Source: Sphingobacteriales bacterium (GTDB lineage Bacteria > Bacteroidota > Bacteroidia > Chitinophagales > Chitinophagaceae). Taken from it: a stretch of 39,382 nucleotides of DNA. Below, piece by piece: positions 16,504-24,384 of the stretch. The notes under the pieces were generated by a model, which saw only the letters and a program-made list of their open reading frames with translations, was not told where the DNA came from and ran no database searches. The DNA is taken from assembly GCA_026391525.1 (NCBI GenBank), contig JAPLEF010000168.1:1-39382 (forward strand), in the 5' to 3' direction. The stretch's first letter is position 1, and each line of letters opens with the position of its first letter. The translations under genes and the position numbers were made by a program.

Positions 16504-17163
16504 TCAACGTGCCATTCCATTCCGAAGCGCATAAATAGCAAGCCCAACCCTGCTTTTTACGCCTAATTTTTCGAATACGCTTAAGCGGTAGCCATCAATC
16601 GTTTTGGGGCTAAGATTCATCCGTTGAGCAATTTCAGCATAAGTAAATTCGGAACAGGCCATTTTAATGAATTCTTTTTCCTTTGCATTTAACGGTATCA
16701 GCGCATCCTTTTGGGCATAATCTTCCTCCTGCTGTAACGAATGCACCAATTTACCCGTTATGTAATCGGTATAATAAAATCCTTTACTGGTAATGGCGGC
16801 GATGGCATTCTTGAGCTCTTCAGGCTCAACGTCTTTCGACAAATATCCTTTAACGCCCAATTTGATCATCCGCATGATACTCTCTTCATCCTGTATCATC
16901 GAAACCACCAGCACTTTCACCGAAGGATGATGCAGTTTCAGCCAATCCACTGTTGCATATCCATCCATAACCGGCATGTTGACATCTATCAGCATGATAT
17001 CAGGCAGCGAAAGCGGATCAATTTTATGTTGAACTTCTATGCCGTTATCGGCTTCAAATAAAATTTCATGACTGTTGTTTACCATCTGTATTAAACTGAT
17101 CATGCCTTTTCTAAAAAGGGTATGATCATCAGCCAGTGCTATCTTCACCTTCACATTACTCAT
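16504..17163 (-). CDS. NarL/FixJ-type response regulator
   Basis: A 219-residue response regulator. The receiver domain has the acidic pair D12/D13, phospho-acceptor D60 (LIDVNMP) and the conserved lysine in GYLSKDV. The C-terminal LuxR-type helix-turn-helix (LNAKEKEFIKMACSEFTYAEIAQRM...) binds DNA on phosphorylation. It is the last gene of a minus-strand operon, with one base between the kinase stop and its ATG, so the kinase is its partner. A separate small LuxR-HTH protein diverges from the far end of the operon, and palindromes between them may be shared operators. Confidence 0.95.
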   Translation of the reverse strand: MSNVKVKIALADDHTLFRKGMISLIQMVNNSHEILFEADNGIEVQHKIDPLSLPDIMLIDVNMPVMDGYATVDWLKLHHPSVKVLVVSMIQDEESIMRMIKLGVKGYLSKDVEPEELKNAIAAITSKGFYYTDYITGKLVHSLQQEEDYAQKDALIPLNAKEKEFIKMACSEFTYAEIAQRMNLSPKTIDGYRLSVFEKLGVKSRVGLAIYALRNGMAR

Positions 17164-17164
17164 A

Positions 17165-17950
17165 CTAGGTTTGTTTAATATTGATGTTCACGGTGGTTCC
17201 CTTACCGGGAGTAGAATCAAAAGTGATTGTTGCCCCTATAAGTGAGGCACGATTACTGAGGTTTCCTAACCAGTTACCTGATTGGAAGTGGTCGCCAAGA
17301 ATTTTTTCCGGTTCAAAACCTTTACCATCATCCGAAATTTCAATCCTCATGTTTTTCATCTGGCAATATACCGCGATATTGATGTTTTTGGCATCAGAAT
17401 GCTTGATGGCATTATTCATCAATTCCTGGCACATGCGGTAGAGGATGATTGCTTTTTCGGGTGTGATGTTAAATGCTTGCCCATCAAGAGTAAAGGTAGA
17501 TATAAAAGCACCGGAATGGTTAAGCCGCATGCATTCATGCTCCAGCGCTTTCAATAATCCGTTGCGCAACACTTTATCGCCGTTAAGGGTTCCCGAAAGA
17601 ATTTTTAGGTCTGTGATGAGCTGACGTATCAGTTCACGGCTGTTTTCAACTTTTTCTGCTGCCTGAACAGGGTTGGTAAGATCAAGTGTGATGAGATTGA
17701 TTTTTATCAATGAGGCTACCTGACCTAAATTATCGTGAATTTCCCTTGAAATATGCTGTAAAGTTTGTTCCTGGATTTCCAGTTTGGAGCTAAGCAATAC
17801 CTGGTTGAATTTCTCCTGCATTTCCTGATTCTCTTTTTTTCTTTTCCTGTAACGGATAATCAGTGTGATTACAATCAGGAATACCATCAGAAGTAAAGCT
17901 ATCAGCGATACCAGTACAAAAATAATATGGCTGCTAAATTCTTGATTCAT
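17165..17950 (-). CDS. Sensor histidine kinase without sensor domain
   Basis: A 261-residue kinase. One membrane helix (about 8-33) leads into a coiled coil and a HisKA_3 dimerisation domain with phospho-acceptor H72 (SREIHDNLGQ). The GHKL ATPase domain follows, with N-box ELMNNAIKHSDA and G-box SDDGKGFEPEKI. There is no extracytoplasmic sensing domain. Its start overlaps the end of the 7-TM gene by 17 bases, so the 7-TM protein is a good candidate for the missing input module. The kinase class is that of NarX/DesK-like enzymes. Confidence 0.94.
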   Translation of the reverse strand: MNQEFSSHIIFVLVSLIALLLMVFLIVITLIIRYRKRKKENQEMQEKFNQVLLSSKLEIQEQTLQHISREIHDNLGQVASLIKINLITLDLTNPVQAAEKVENSRELIRQLITDLKILSGTLNGDKVLRNGLLKALEHECMRLNHSGAFISTFTLDGQAFNITPEKAIILYRMCQELMNNAIKHSDAKNINIAVYCQMKNMRIEISDDGKGFEPEKILGDHFQSGNWLGNLSNRASLIGATITFDSTPGKGTTVNINIKQT

Positions 17951-18581
17951 GCTTATTTTGGATAAAATTGAAAATCATGGCCAGCAGGATGATGGAATAG
18001 AAAACATAGTTCGCAATAAGGAGTATCTGGTTTAATGCAGTTGTTGAATTATTTTGTGCTATCATATAATTTCGGAGTGCAAAATGTGCAAATGAGAAAA
18101 GATTGAACCAAAGAATGGCGATATTGATTAAAAATACAGGCTCCTTGAAAATATTTTGATTACCGGGTGCATCCAGCATTTGAATCATCAATACTGCCGA
18201 CCAGGCAATCATCAATAAATTCAGGCAAGTAAATACAGTGCCCGGAAACTGAAGTATCGACTGTATAAACAAACTATTGACAATCGTAAGAAGCAGAAAG
18301 ATAAGATAGCTCCATATTACCAAATTCTTCGCTTGTTGACCTGTTATGTTCCGGTAGTAAAACAATGCCCAGATTCCGGTTAATATTGGAACACTCACAT
18401 GATAAACTGGAAAATTGTTGCGATAATATTTTCCTGCGAGCCATGAAATTATTTCATTGAGTAAAGTACAACCCAGTAACCAAACTGCCGGGCTTATTTT
18501 CTTCTTTTGTTGTAAAGGAATCAGTCCCAGGAAAAAGGAAGTTCCAATCAATAACAGATAAAAAAGGTAGTAGGGTTGCAT
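17934..18581 (-). CDS. Seven-helix integral membrane protein, candidate sensor
   Basis: A 215-residue hydrophobic protein with about seven membrane helices and short loops. I recognise no catalytic motif. The C-terminus is short and charged (NFIQNKHESRI). It overlaps the kinase gene by 17 bases and follows the lipoprotein gene by 20 bases. In Bacteroidota, 7-TM proteins of this kind often sit beside or are fused to kinases lacking a sensor. A role as the membrane receptor of the kinase is an inference. Confidence 0.82.
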   Translation of the reverse strand: MQPYYLFYLLLIGTSFFLGLIPLQQKKKISPAVWLLGCTLLNEIISWLAGKYYRNNFPVYHVSVPILTGIWALFYYRNITGQQAKNLVIWSYLIFLLLTIVNSLFIQSILQFPGTVFTCLNLLMIAWSAVLMIQMLDAPGNQNIFKEPVFLINIAILWFNLFSFAHFALRNYMIAQNNSTTALNQILLIANYVFYSIILLAMIFNFIQNKHESRI

Positions 18582-18601
18582 ATGGATCTGTTCCCTGAAA
18601 T

Positions 18602-19159
18602 TTATTCATTATCAAAATTGAGGGGACATAATGTAGGGCATGTTCCTAAATAATTAAAATTGGCATATGATGAAGAAACTTCCTGTTCTTTTGAAGTAAC
18701 GAGTAGCCTTCCTGTTTTATCCGTTCCCAACAACAATAACGTATAATCATTAGCTGGATTTTTGGCAAGACGGATATAAAGACCTTTAATATCTTTATTG
18801 GCAAGTAAATAGCGATAGGTTTCTTCATTAACCATGAATCCTTTAATCGCATCACCACTACTGTTTCGCATTACAGGAGCTTCGTCATATTTTGCTTTAT
18901 AAGCCAACACATCTTCCCATTGTATAGCAGGTGGCTTTATGTCTGCATCAAGAGGTGAAGCAGCACTTTCTGGCATTGACCTGGCCATTCTTTCGTTATT
19001 TGCTGAATCCGGGTAATCTTTCTTTATCGCTCTGGCAATCGCGATAGAATCATTTCTGGTTAGCGGTTCATTTGATTTTTGTTGATTGGGTTGCTGGCAT
19101 CCGGAAATAACGGCAATACCAGCCAAAAAGATGCTAAGTGTTGATTTTGAGATGTTCAT
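18602..19159 (-). CDS. Putative lipoprotein leading the signalling operon
   Basis: A 185-residue lipoprotein. The signal peptide ends in SGC with the lipidated cysteine at 21 (MNISKSTLSIFLAGIAVISG). No family is recognised; the C-terminal half contains a folded stretch and ends in a CPTLCPLNF pattern. The start at ATG 19159 is chosen over an upstream frame to 19210 because of the signal peptide. It precedes the 7-TM, kinase and regulator genes with small gaps, so it may be a periplasmic accessory or output of the system. Confidence 0.8.
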   Translation of the reverse strand: MNISKSTLSIFLAGIAVISGCQQPNQQKSNEPLTRNDSIAIARAIKKDYPDSANNERMARSMPESAASPLDADIKPPAIQWEDVLAYKAKYDEAPVMRNSSGDAIKGFMVNEETYRYLLANKDIKGLYIRLAKNPANDYTLLLLGTDKTGRLLVTSKEQEVSSSYANFNYLGTCPTLCPLNFDNE

Positions 19160-19228
19160 ATGAGGATGTTTAAAGATGAGCCACCAAGCTAATCTGTATT
19201 TTTTGAACAAGCAAACATTACCAAAAAA

Positions 19229-19290
19229 ACAGGAAAAACCCTGTAAAAAAAACAGGGAAAACCCTGTAAAAATTCAGGTTTTTTCCTCTG
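19229..19290. promoter_or_regulatory. Tandem palindromes between divergent signalling genes
   Basis: ACAGG-AAAAA-CCCTGT (19229-19244) and the perfect ACAGGG-AAAA-CCCTGT (19252-19267) have centres 23 bases apart, and a weak third copy (19275-19290) lies 23 bases further. On the minus strand each clear hairpin is followed by a T-run, so they could act as tandem attenuators of the lipoprotein operon. As DNA they could be operators for the LuxR-type proteins. Confidence 0.6.
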
Positions 19291-19338
19291 AAAAAATATT
19301 GCGAATTAATTACATATTTGTATGGCAATATCAAACAC

Positions 19339-19554
19339 ATGAAATCAATAGCAACCGAATTAACAAGAAGAGAGAAGGAAATCATTCAAGCCTGGACAAA
19401 GGGGCATTTGAGCCATGAAATTGCAGCCATTCATTTCATATCCAATCACACGGTTAAGCAGCACATAAAAAATATTTACCGGAAAATGGGGGTGAAGAGT
19501 AAAATTCAGGCAGCCCTCATGTACGGTATGATACAACAAAAACTAGCGTCTTAA
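19339..19554 (+). CDS. Stand-alone LuxR-type HTH protein
   Basis: A 71-residue protein that is almost only a LuxR/GerE DNA-binding domain (LTRREKEIIQAWTKGHLSHEIA..., ending VKSKIQAALMYG). It lacks any receiver or ligand domain, so it is a solo regulator. The start is ATG 19339; an upstream in-frame start at 19318 would add seven residues. It diverges from the lipoprotein-kinase-regulator operon across the palindrome cluster. Plausible roles are antagonist or co-regulator of the operon's NarL-type regulator; this is inference. Confidence 0.85.
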   Translation: MKSIATELTRREKEIIQAWTKGHLSHEIAAIHFISNHTVKQHIKNIYRKMGVKSKIQAALMYGMIQQKLAS

Positions 19555-19666
19555 TGTCAAAATATATTCGCCTGTGCCCTATGTCATTTCAGCTTTGGTA
19601 AATAATTGTACTGCCCGCCAGCCAAAGCAATAAAATTAAACAGTCGTTCAGCAAGACACTTTTTGA

Positions 19667-19779
19667 TCCGTACCCTTTTTATTATTAAAATTTCGGCCCG
19701 TTTTATAAACCGATTGCCCTTAAAACTGATGCGTTAATTGGATGTTGTTCTAATCCTGAATTTAGTCCGTACCCTTTTT
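19667..19779. repeat. Short direct repeat TCCGTACCCTTTTT, two copies
   Basis: Two identical 14-base copies lie at 19667-19680 and 19766-19779, 99 bases apart, in the gap between the LuxR-HTH gene and the acyltransferase gene. The second is followed by TACTTTG. No gene is seen in this gap (19555-19787). Confidence 0.4.
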
Positions 19780-19787
19780 TACTTTGT

Positions 19788-20681
19788 TCACGGATAATTC
19801 ACATCTATCCATCTGTTTGCATAATCATCTGAATACTCCCATTTCCAGCGGCGATGGCTCCATAGGTAATTATCCGGATGCTGCCGGATGGTTTCTTCCA
19901 AAAAGTCGCGGTACATCAACGTAAGCTCGCCTCTTTTCAAACTGCCCCCATCTTCTGTAATTACCGTTGGGATAAATTCATAATAACCACGTTTTACTTT
20001 GATAAATTTTACAAAAACCACTGCGGTATTGTTCAATATCGCGCCTTTGTCGGGGCCGGTAACAAAGGGTACGGGTTTGCCAAAAAAATTCAACCAATAA
20101 GCTTTATCGGGTACACCGGCATTTTGATCAGCTGCTAAACCCAAACTATACTGTTTAGTGAAAACCTCGGTTTTCCGGAGTTTGAATTCCTGGGCAGCTA
20201 CCAGTAACGTGCCTTTTTTTGAGCGCAACTTAAAGAACAGTTTATCAATAGCTGGATTATTAATTTTCATGTAAACACCAATCCAGGGAATATTCAGTTT
20301 CATCGCTACAACCCAGTTAGCATATTCCCAATTGAACTGGTGCCCGCTGTGAAATTGGATATTCTTTCCTTTGGCTGCAATGGCATTACAGCCTTCTGTA
20401 TTGAATTTAGCCCTTTTCAAAAATGCACTTTCCGAAATGTTCATCATCTTGATGCTTTCTATAAATGTGTCGGTAAGGTTCCGGTAAAATCTTCTGGCAA
20501 TTTTTTTTCTTTCTTCCTTTGTTTTTTCTGGAAATGCAATATCCAGATTATTCATCACTACGTCTTTCCGGTACTTCATTACATCATAAATAATGAATAC
20601 TGCAAAATCGCTAATGCCGTATAAAATAAAAAATGGTAAAAGGGAAACAACGTAGAGCAACCCGTATAAGAGATAGTACAT
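19788..20681 (-). CDS. Lipid A-type lysophospholipid acyltransferase
   Basis: A 297-residue protein of the LpxL/HtrB acyltransferase family, which adds acyl chains to lipid A precursors at the inner membrane. The HX4E catalytic motif is H114-QFNW-E119. Further conserved segments are AADQNAGVPDKAYWLNFFGK and the C-terminal LWSHRRWKWE. One N-terminal membrane anchor is present (about 1-30). It follows nadB by 40 bases on the same strand, making it the last gene of the ispG-nadB-acyltransferase group. Confidence 0.93.
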   Translation of the reverse strand: MYYLLYGLLYVVSLLPFFILYGISDFAVFIIYDVMKYRKDVVMNNLDIAFPEKTKEERKKIARRFYRNLTDTFIESIKMMNISESAFLKRAKFNTEGCNAIAAKGKNIQFHSGHQFNWEYANWVVAMKLNIPWIGVYMKINNPAIDKLFFKLRSKKGTLLVAAQEFKLRKTEVFTKQYSLGLAADQNAGVPDKAYWLNFFGKPVPFVTGPDKGAILNNTAVVFVKFIKVKRGYYEFIPTVITEDGGSLKRGELTLMYRDFLEETIRQHPDNYLWSHRRWKWEYSDDYANRWIDVNYP

Positions 20682-20721
20682 TCAAAAATTTAATGAGCAA
20701 AGTTAAAACTTGAATACAACA

Positions 20722-22320
20722 TTATAAGATGGTAGACTGCAAAATATCGGAAGCTTTTGGGTAATCGGTGTTAAAATGAAGCCCGCGGCTTTCCTTTCGA
20801 AGTTCAGCGCTTTTTACCACCAGATATGCCACGGTGATCATATTGCGGAGTTCACACAGTTGAGGCGATACAACCGTTCGTTGATAAAGGGTTTCTGTTT
20901 CTTCATGCAGCAGGTCGAGCCGCTTATTGGCACGATGCAACCTTTCATTATTACGCACGATACCTACATAGTCGCTCATGAGCAGTTTCAGTTCTTTTAA
21001 ACTTTGTGTGATCAGAATCATTTCCTGAGGTGCAGTTGTGCCTGCTGCATTCCAATCGGGGATATCATTTTGAAATTTCAGGTTTACTATTTCTGCTATG
21101 GATGAAAGAAAGCTGCGGTGCGAAAAAACCATCGCCTCAAGAAGCGAATTGCTGGCCAACCGGTTGGCTCCGTGTAATCCTGTACTGGCACATTCGCCGG
21201 AAGCATATAAATGTTTGATAGAGGTTCGCCCCCATTCATCTGTTTTGATACCTCCGCAACTGTAATGGGCAGCAGGCGAAACCGGAATCATATCGCGCGA
21301 TACATCAATGCCAATACTCATACACTTTGCCTGTATGTTGGGGAAATGTTCATGAAACTTATGCTGGTCCATATGCCTACAATCGAGGTAAACATATTCT
21401 GTACCATTGATCTTCATTTCATTGTCGATAGCGCGGGCTACGATATCTCTTGGTGCAAGGTCTTTACGGTGATCGTATCGTTCCATGAACGCTTCTCCGT
21501 TCTGATTGCGTAATATTCCTCCGTCACCGCGCACTGCTTCTGTAATTAAAAATGATTGTCCACGTACTCCTGCTTCAAATAATGCAGTAGGATGGAACTG
21601 TATGAACTCCATGTTTTCAATACGCCCTTTCGCCCGGTAAACCATTGCCACACCATCGCCGGTGGCGATTGCCGGATTGGTGGTGGTGCGATAGATTTGT
21701 CCGTTACCACCGGCTGCCAGCATGGTGATTTTTGCAGTGATTTTTTCAATTTTGTTGCTGGCAAGGTTCAGTATATAAACACCATAACATTCGATATCAG
21801 GTGTAGATTTAGTAACCAGATAACCCAGATGGTGCTGTGTGATGATATCCAAAACGAAGCAATGGCTGATCAGTTTGATGTTGCTGCATTTGCGGATGGC
21901 TTCCAGCAAAGTACGTTCCATCTCTTTACCGGTTACATCTTTATGATGAAGGATGCGGCTCTCACTATGTCCGCCTTCTTTTCCCAGTTGGTAATCGCCA
22001 TCAGGGTCTTTATCGAATTGTGCGCCCCATGCAATCAACTCTTCAATGCGATTTACGCCTTCTTTCACCACAATTTCTACAATGGCTTTGTTGCATAATC
22101 CATCTCCTGCGATAAGGGTGTCTTCGATATGTTTGTTGAAACTGTCCTGCTCTACATCCATCACACCGGCAATACCTCCCTGCGCATATTTGGTATTGGT
22201 TTCATCACTTTGTGTTTTGGTAAGTATGGTAATGGATAAATCAGGAAATTCCTGTGCAACTTTGAGCGCATAGGTAAGGCCCGCAATACCGGAACCAATG
22301 ACCAGGAAATCTGTTTGCAT
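20722..22320 (-). CDS. nadB: L-aspartate oxidase
   Basis: A 532-residue FAD enzyme that oxidises L-aspartate to iminoaspartate, the first step of de novo NAD synthesis. The N-terminal dinucleotide-binding motif GSGIAGLTYALKVA starts at about residue 8. The flavoprotein motifs TKYAQGGIAGVMD, the active-site stretch EFIQFHPTAL and the HYSCGGI and SGECASTGLHGANRLASNSLLE blocks are present. Length matches the family. It lies 21 bases after ispG on the same strand, probably cotranscribed; nadA and nadC are not in the window. Confidence 0.96.
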   Translation of the reverse strand: MQTDFLVIGSGIAGLTYALKVAQEFPDLSITILTKTQSDETNTKYAQGGIAGVMDVEQDSFNKHIEDTLIAGDGLCNKAIVEIVVKEGVNRIEELIAWGAQFDKDPDGDYQLGKEGGHSESRILHHKDVTGKEMERTLLEAIRKCSNIKLISHCFVLDIITQHHLGYLVTKSTPDIECYGVYILNLASNKIEKITAKITMLAAGGNGQIYRTTTNPAIATGDGVAMVYRAKGRIENMEFIQFHPTALFEAGVRGQSFLITEAVRGDGGILRNQNGEAFMERYDHRKDLAPRDIVARAIDNEMKINGTEYVYLDCRHMDQHKFHEHFPNIQAKCMSIGIDVSRDMIPVSPAAHYSCGGIKTDEWGRTSIKHLYASGECASTGLHGANRLASNSLLEAMVFSHRSFLSSIAEIVNLKFQNDIPDWNAAGTTAPQEMILITQSLKELKLLMSDYVGIVRNNERLHRANKRLDLLHEETETLYQRTVVSPQLCELRNMITVAYLVVKSAELRKESRGLHFNTDYPKASDILQSTIL

Positions 22321-22341
22321 TTTTGCGTTTAATCTTTAACG

Positions 22342-24315
22342 TTATACGAGCTGCGGTATTTCCGTCCATGCGCCATTTTCTTTGATTAGCGCGATGAGTT
22401 CGTCTACCGCAACTTCACTGTTTACATTTCTTTTTACCACTTCCTTTCCTTTATAGAGTGTGATTTTCCCCGGTCCACTGCCTACATAGCCGAAATCGGC
22501 GTCCGCCATTTCACCCGGACCGTTTACAATACAACCCATGATGGCGATTTTCACTCCTTTGAGGTGATGGGTAACCGCCCTGATTTTGGCAGTTGTTTCC
22601 TGCAGGTCGAATAAGGTTCTGCCGCAACTTGGGCAACTGATGTATTCTGTTTTTGAAATCCGGGTTCGTGTAGCCTGCAAGATGCCGAATGCCACTGAAT
22701 TGAGCAAAGCTGTTTGCGGTGCTATTGTAAGGTTTCCGAAATGGTGACCAAGACATATACCGTTGATCAGGCCATCGATGAGCAAGGCTCCGGCTTCTAC
22801 AGCATAATGAATGAGGCTTTGATCGGTATCTTCATCATTACTATCGCAAATCAAAACAACCGGATTATCCAGTTGATGAAGCATCATTGCTGCAATCATG
22901 CGCCGAACACTTTGCATGGCATTTCGGTTGGTACTGCTGAGGCAAACAATTGCTGTTGGATCAATGCGTAATTTTTCAAAAATCAGTTCCAGTTTCGGTT
23001 CATCGCTGCCGTTACTGTAACAATCCACCATTACAAAATGCTGAATAGAATATTTTATAGGCGTTTCATCCAGATATTGCGATGCATCAAGGAGGGGCAA
23101 ACATTTTTCCTGATCTGTTGCTTTAGTCCATTGTTCATGGTACATCACCACATTCAATGTGCCCGGCAAAGCAAAATCAGGTTCATGATTACAAAAAATA
23201 AAATCAGCGGCTGCATCAGCAATAGTCCATTTATCGGTAATGCTGTCGTAGTGATAACCAATAGCATCTAAATCTTGAGGTTTTATGGAATTGTATTTAC
23301 TGAAATCGGCAATTACAATGGGAACATGATTGCCTCCGGTTCTTCCTGCTGCAACTGATTTCCTTAGCTGGTATTGAAAGGGTGAGTAGGGAAGGGCATC
23401 GATTGGAGGAACATTCGGATCAACTGGTGTTGATGTTTGGTAACGGCTTACCAATTGGCGGCAGACCGGTAATTCTAATTCAGGGTCTTCTGTAAGCGAT
23501 ACCCGGATAGTATCTCCAATCCCGTCTTCAAGTAAAGTGCCGATGCCTACGGCAGATTTGATACGTCCATCTTCACCATCACCGGCCTCGGTTACGCCAA
23601 GATGCAGCGGATAACACTCGCCAAATTCCTGCATCATGTGATTGATGAGCAGCCGGTAAGCCTGTACCATCACTTGTGGGTTGCTGCTTTTCATGCTTAG
23701 CACGATATTGTGGTAATCTTCATCACGGGCGATTCGCAGGAACTCCATGGCGCTTTCTACCATACCTATGGCAGTATCACCATAACGGCTCATGATGCGG
23801 TCGCTAAGGCTGCCATGATTAGTACCGATACGCATAGCAGTTCCATGTTGTTTGCATATCGTTACCAATGGAACAAAACGTTCACGGATACGCGCAATTT
23901 CTTCGGTGTACTCCTCGTCGGTGTATTCGATCTGTTCAAACTTCTTCTTATCTACATAATTCCCCGGATTAATCCTTACTTTTTCAACTATTCCTGCTGC
24001 AATTTCAGCAGCGTTGGGTGTGAAATGGATATCGGCAACCAATGGGGTATGATATCCCCTCCGATGCAATTCGTCGCGGATATTCCTCAGGTTTTCCGCT
24101 TCATTTTTAGATGGTGCGGTAATCCTTACCAGTTCGGCACCAGCTTCAATACAACGGATGGCCTGGGCAACAGTTGCTTCAGTATCCATGGTATCGGTGG
24201 TTGTCATCGTTTGTATCCTGATCGGATGGTTTGCGCCCATGAGTAAGTTTCCAATTCGTACTTCTCTTGTTGGTAGCCTTTTGTAAACTGTAAGTGATTC
24301 GCAATAGTACGACAT
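22342..24315 (-). CDS. ispG: 4-hydroxy-3-methylbut-2-enyl diphosphate synthase, long form
   Basis: A 657-residue IspG (GcpE) that makes HMBPP from MEcPP in the MEP pathway. The N-terminal TIM barrel (RIGNLLMGANHPIRIQTM...) is followed by a central insertion (roughly 300-550) and a C-terminal [4Fe-4S] domain with C561, C564 (SCPSCGRT), C595 and E602 (GCIVNGPGE). The insertion is what distinguishes the long type of Bacteroidota, chlamydiae and plants from the short E. coli type. ATG start. With dxs at 35175 the window holds two MEP-pathway genes, not in one operon. Confidence 0.96.
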   Translation of the reverse strand: MSYYCESLTVYKRLPTREVRIGNLLMGANHPIRIQTMTTTDTMDTEATVAQAIRCIEAGAELVRITAPSKNEAENLRNIRDELHRRGYHTPLVADIHFTPNAAEIAAGIVEKVRINPGNYVDKKKFEQIEYTDEEYTEEIARIRERFVPLVTICKQHGTAMRIGTNHGSLSDRIMSRYGDTAIGMVESAMEFLRIARDEDYHNIVLSMKSSNPQVMVQAYRLLINHMMQEFGECYPLHLGVTEAGDGEDGRIKSAVGIGTLLEDGIGDTIRVSLTEDPELELPVCRQLVSRYQTSTPVDPNVPPIDALPYSPFQYQLRKSVAAGRTGGNHVPIVIADFSKYNSIKPQDLDAIGYHYDSITDKWTIADAAADFIFCNHEPDFALPGTLNVVMYHEQWTKATDQEKCLPLLDASQYLDETPIKYSIQHFVMVDCYSNGSDEPKLELIFEKLRIDPTAIVCLSSTNRNAMQSVRRMIAAMMLHQLDNPVVLICDSNDEDTDQSLIHYAVEAGALLIDGLINGICLGHHFGNLTIAPQTALLNSVAFGILQATRTRISKTEYISCPSCGRTLFDLQETTAKIRAVTHHLKGVKIAIMGCIVNGPGEMADADFGYVGSGPGKITLYKGKEVVKRNVNSEVAVDELIALIKENGAWTEIPQLV

Positions 24316-24384
24316 GAATTACCTGATTGAAATATTTATACAAAGGTAAGGGAAGCCTTATTGTGCTAATGGATGAATTGCAGG

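Noticed and set aside
19555-19787. Possible tRNA or small RNA gene in the gap
   Set aside because: No cloverleaf or stable hairpin could be drawn; only a 14-base direct repeat is present.
21592-22098. 168-residue plus-strand open frame
   Set aside because: Antisense to nadB, no recognisable product.
23710-24246. 178-residue plus-strand open frame
   Set aside because: Antisense to ispG; a shadow of its codon pattern.
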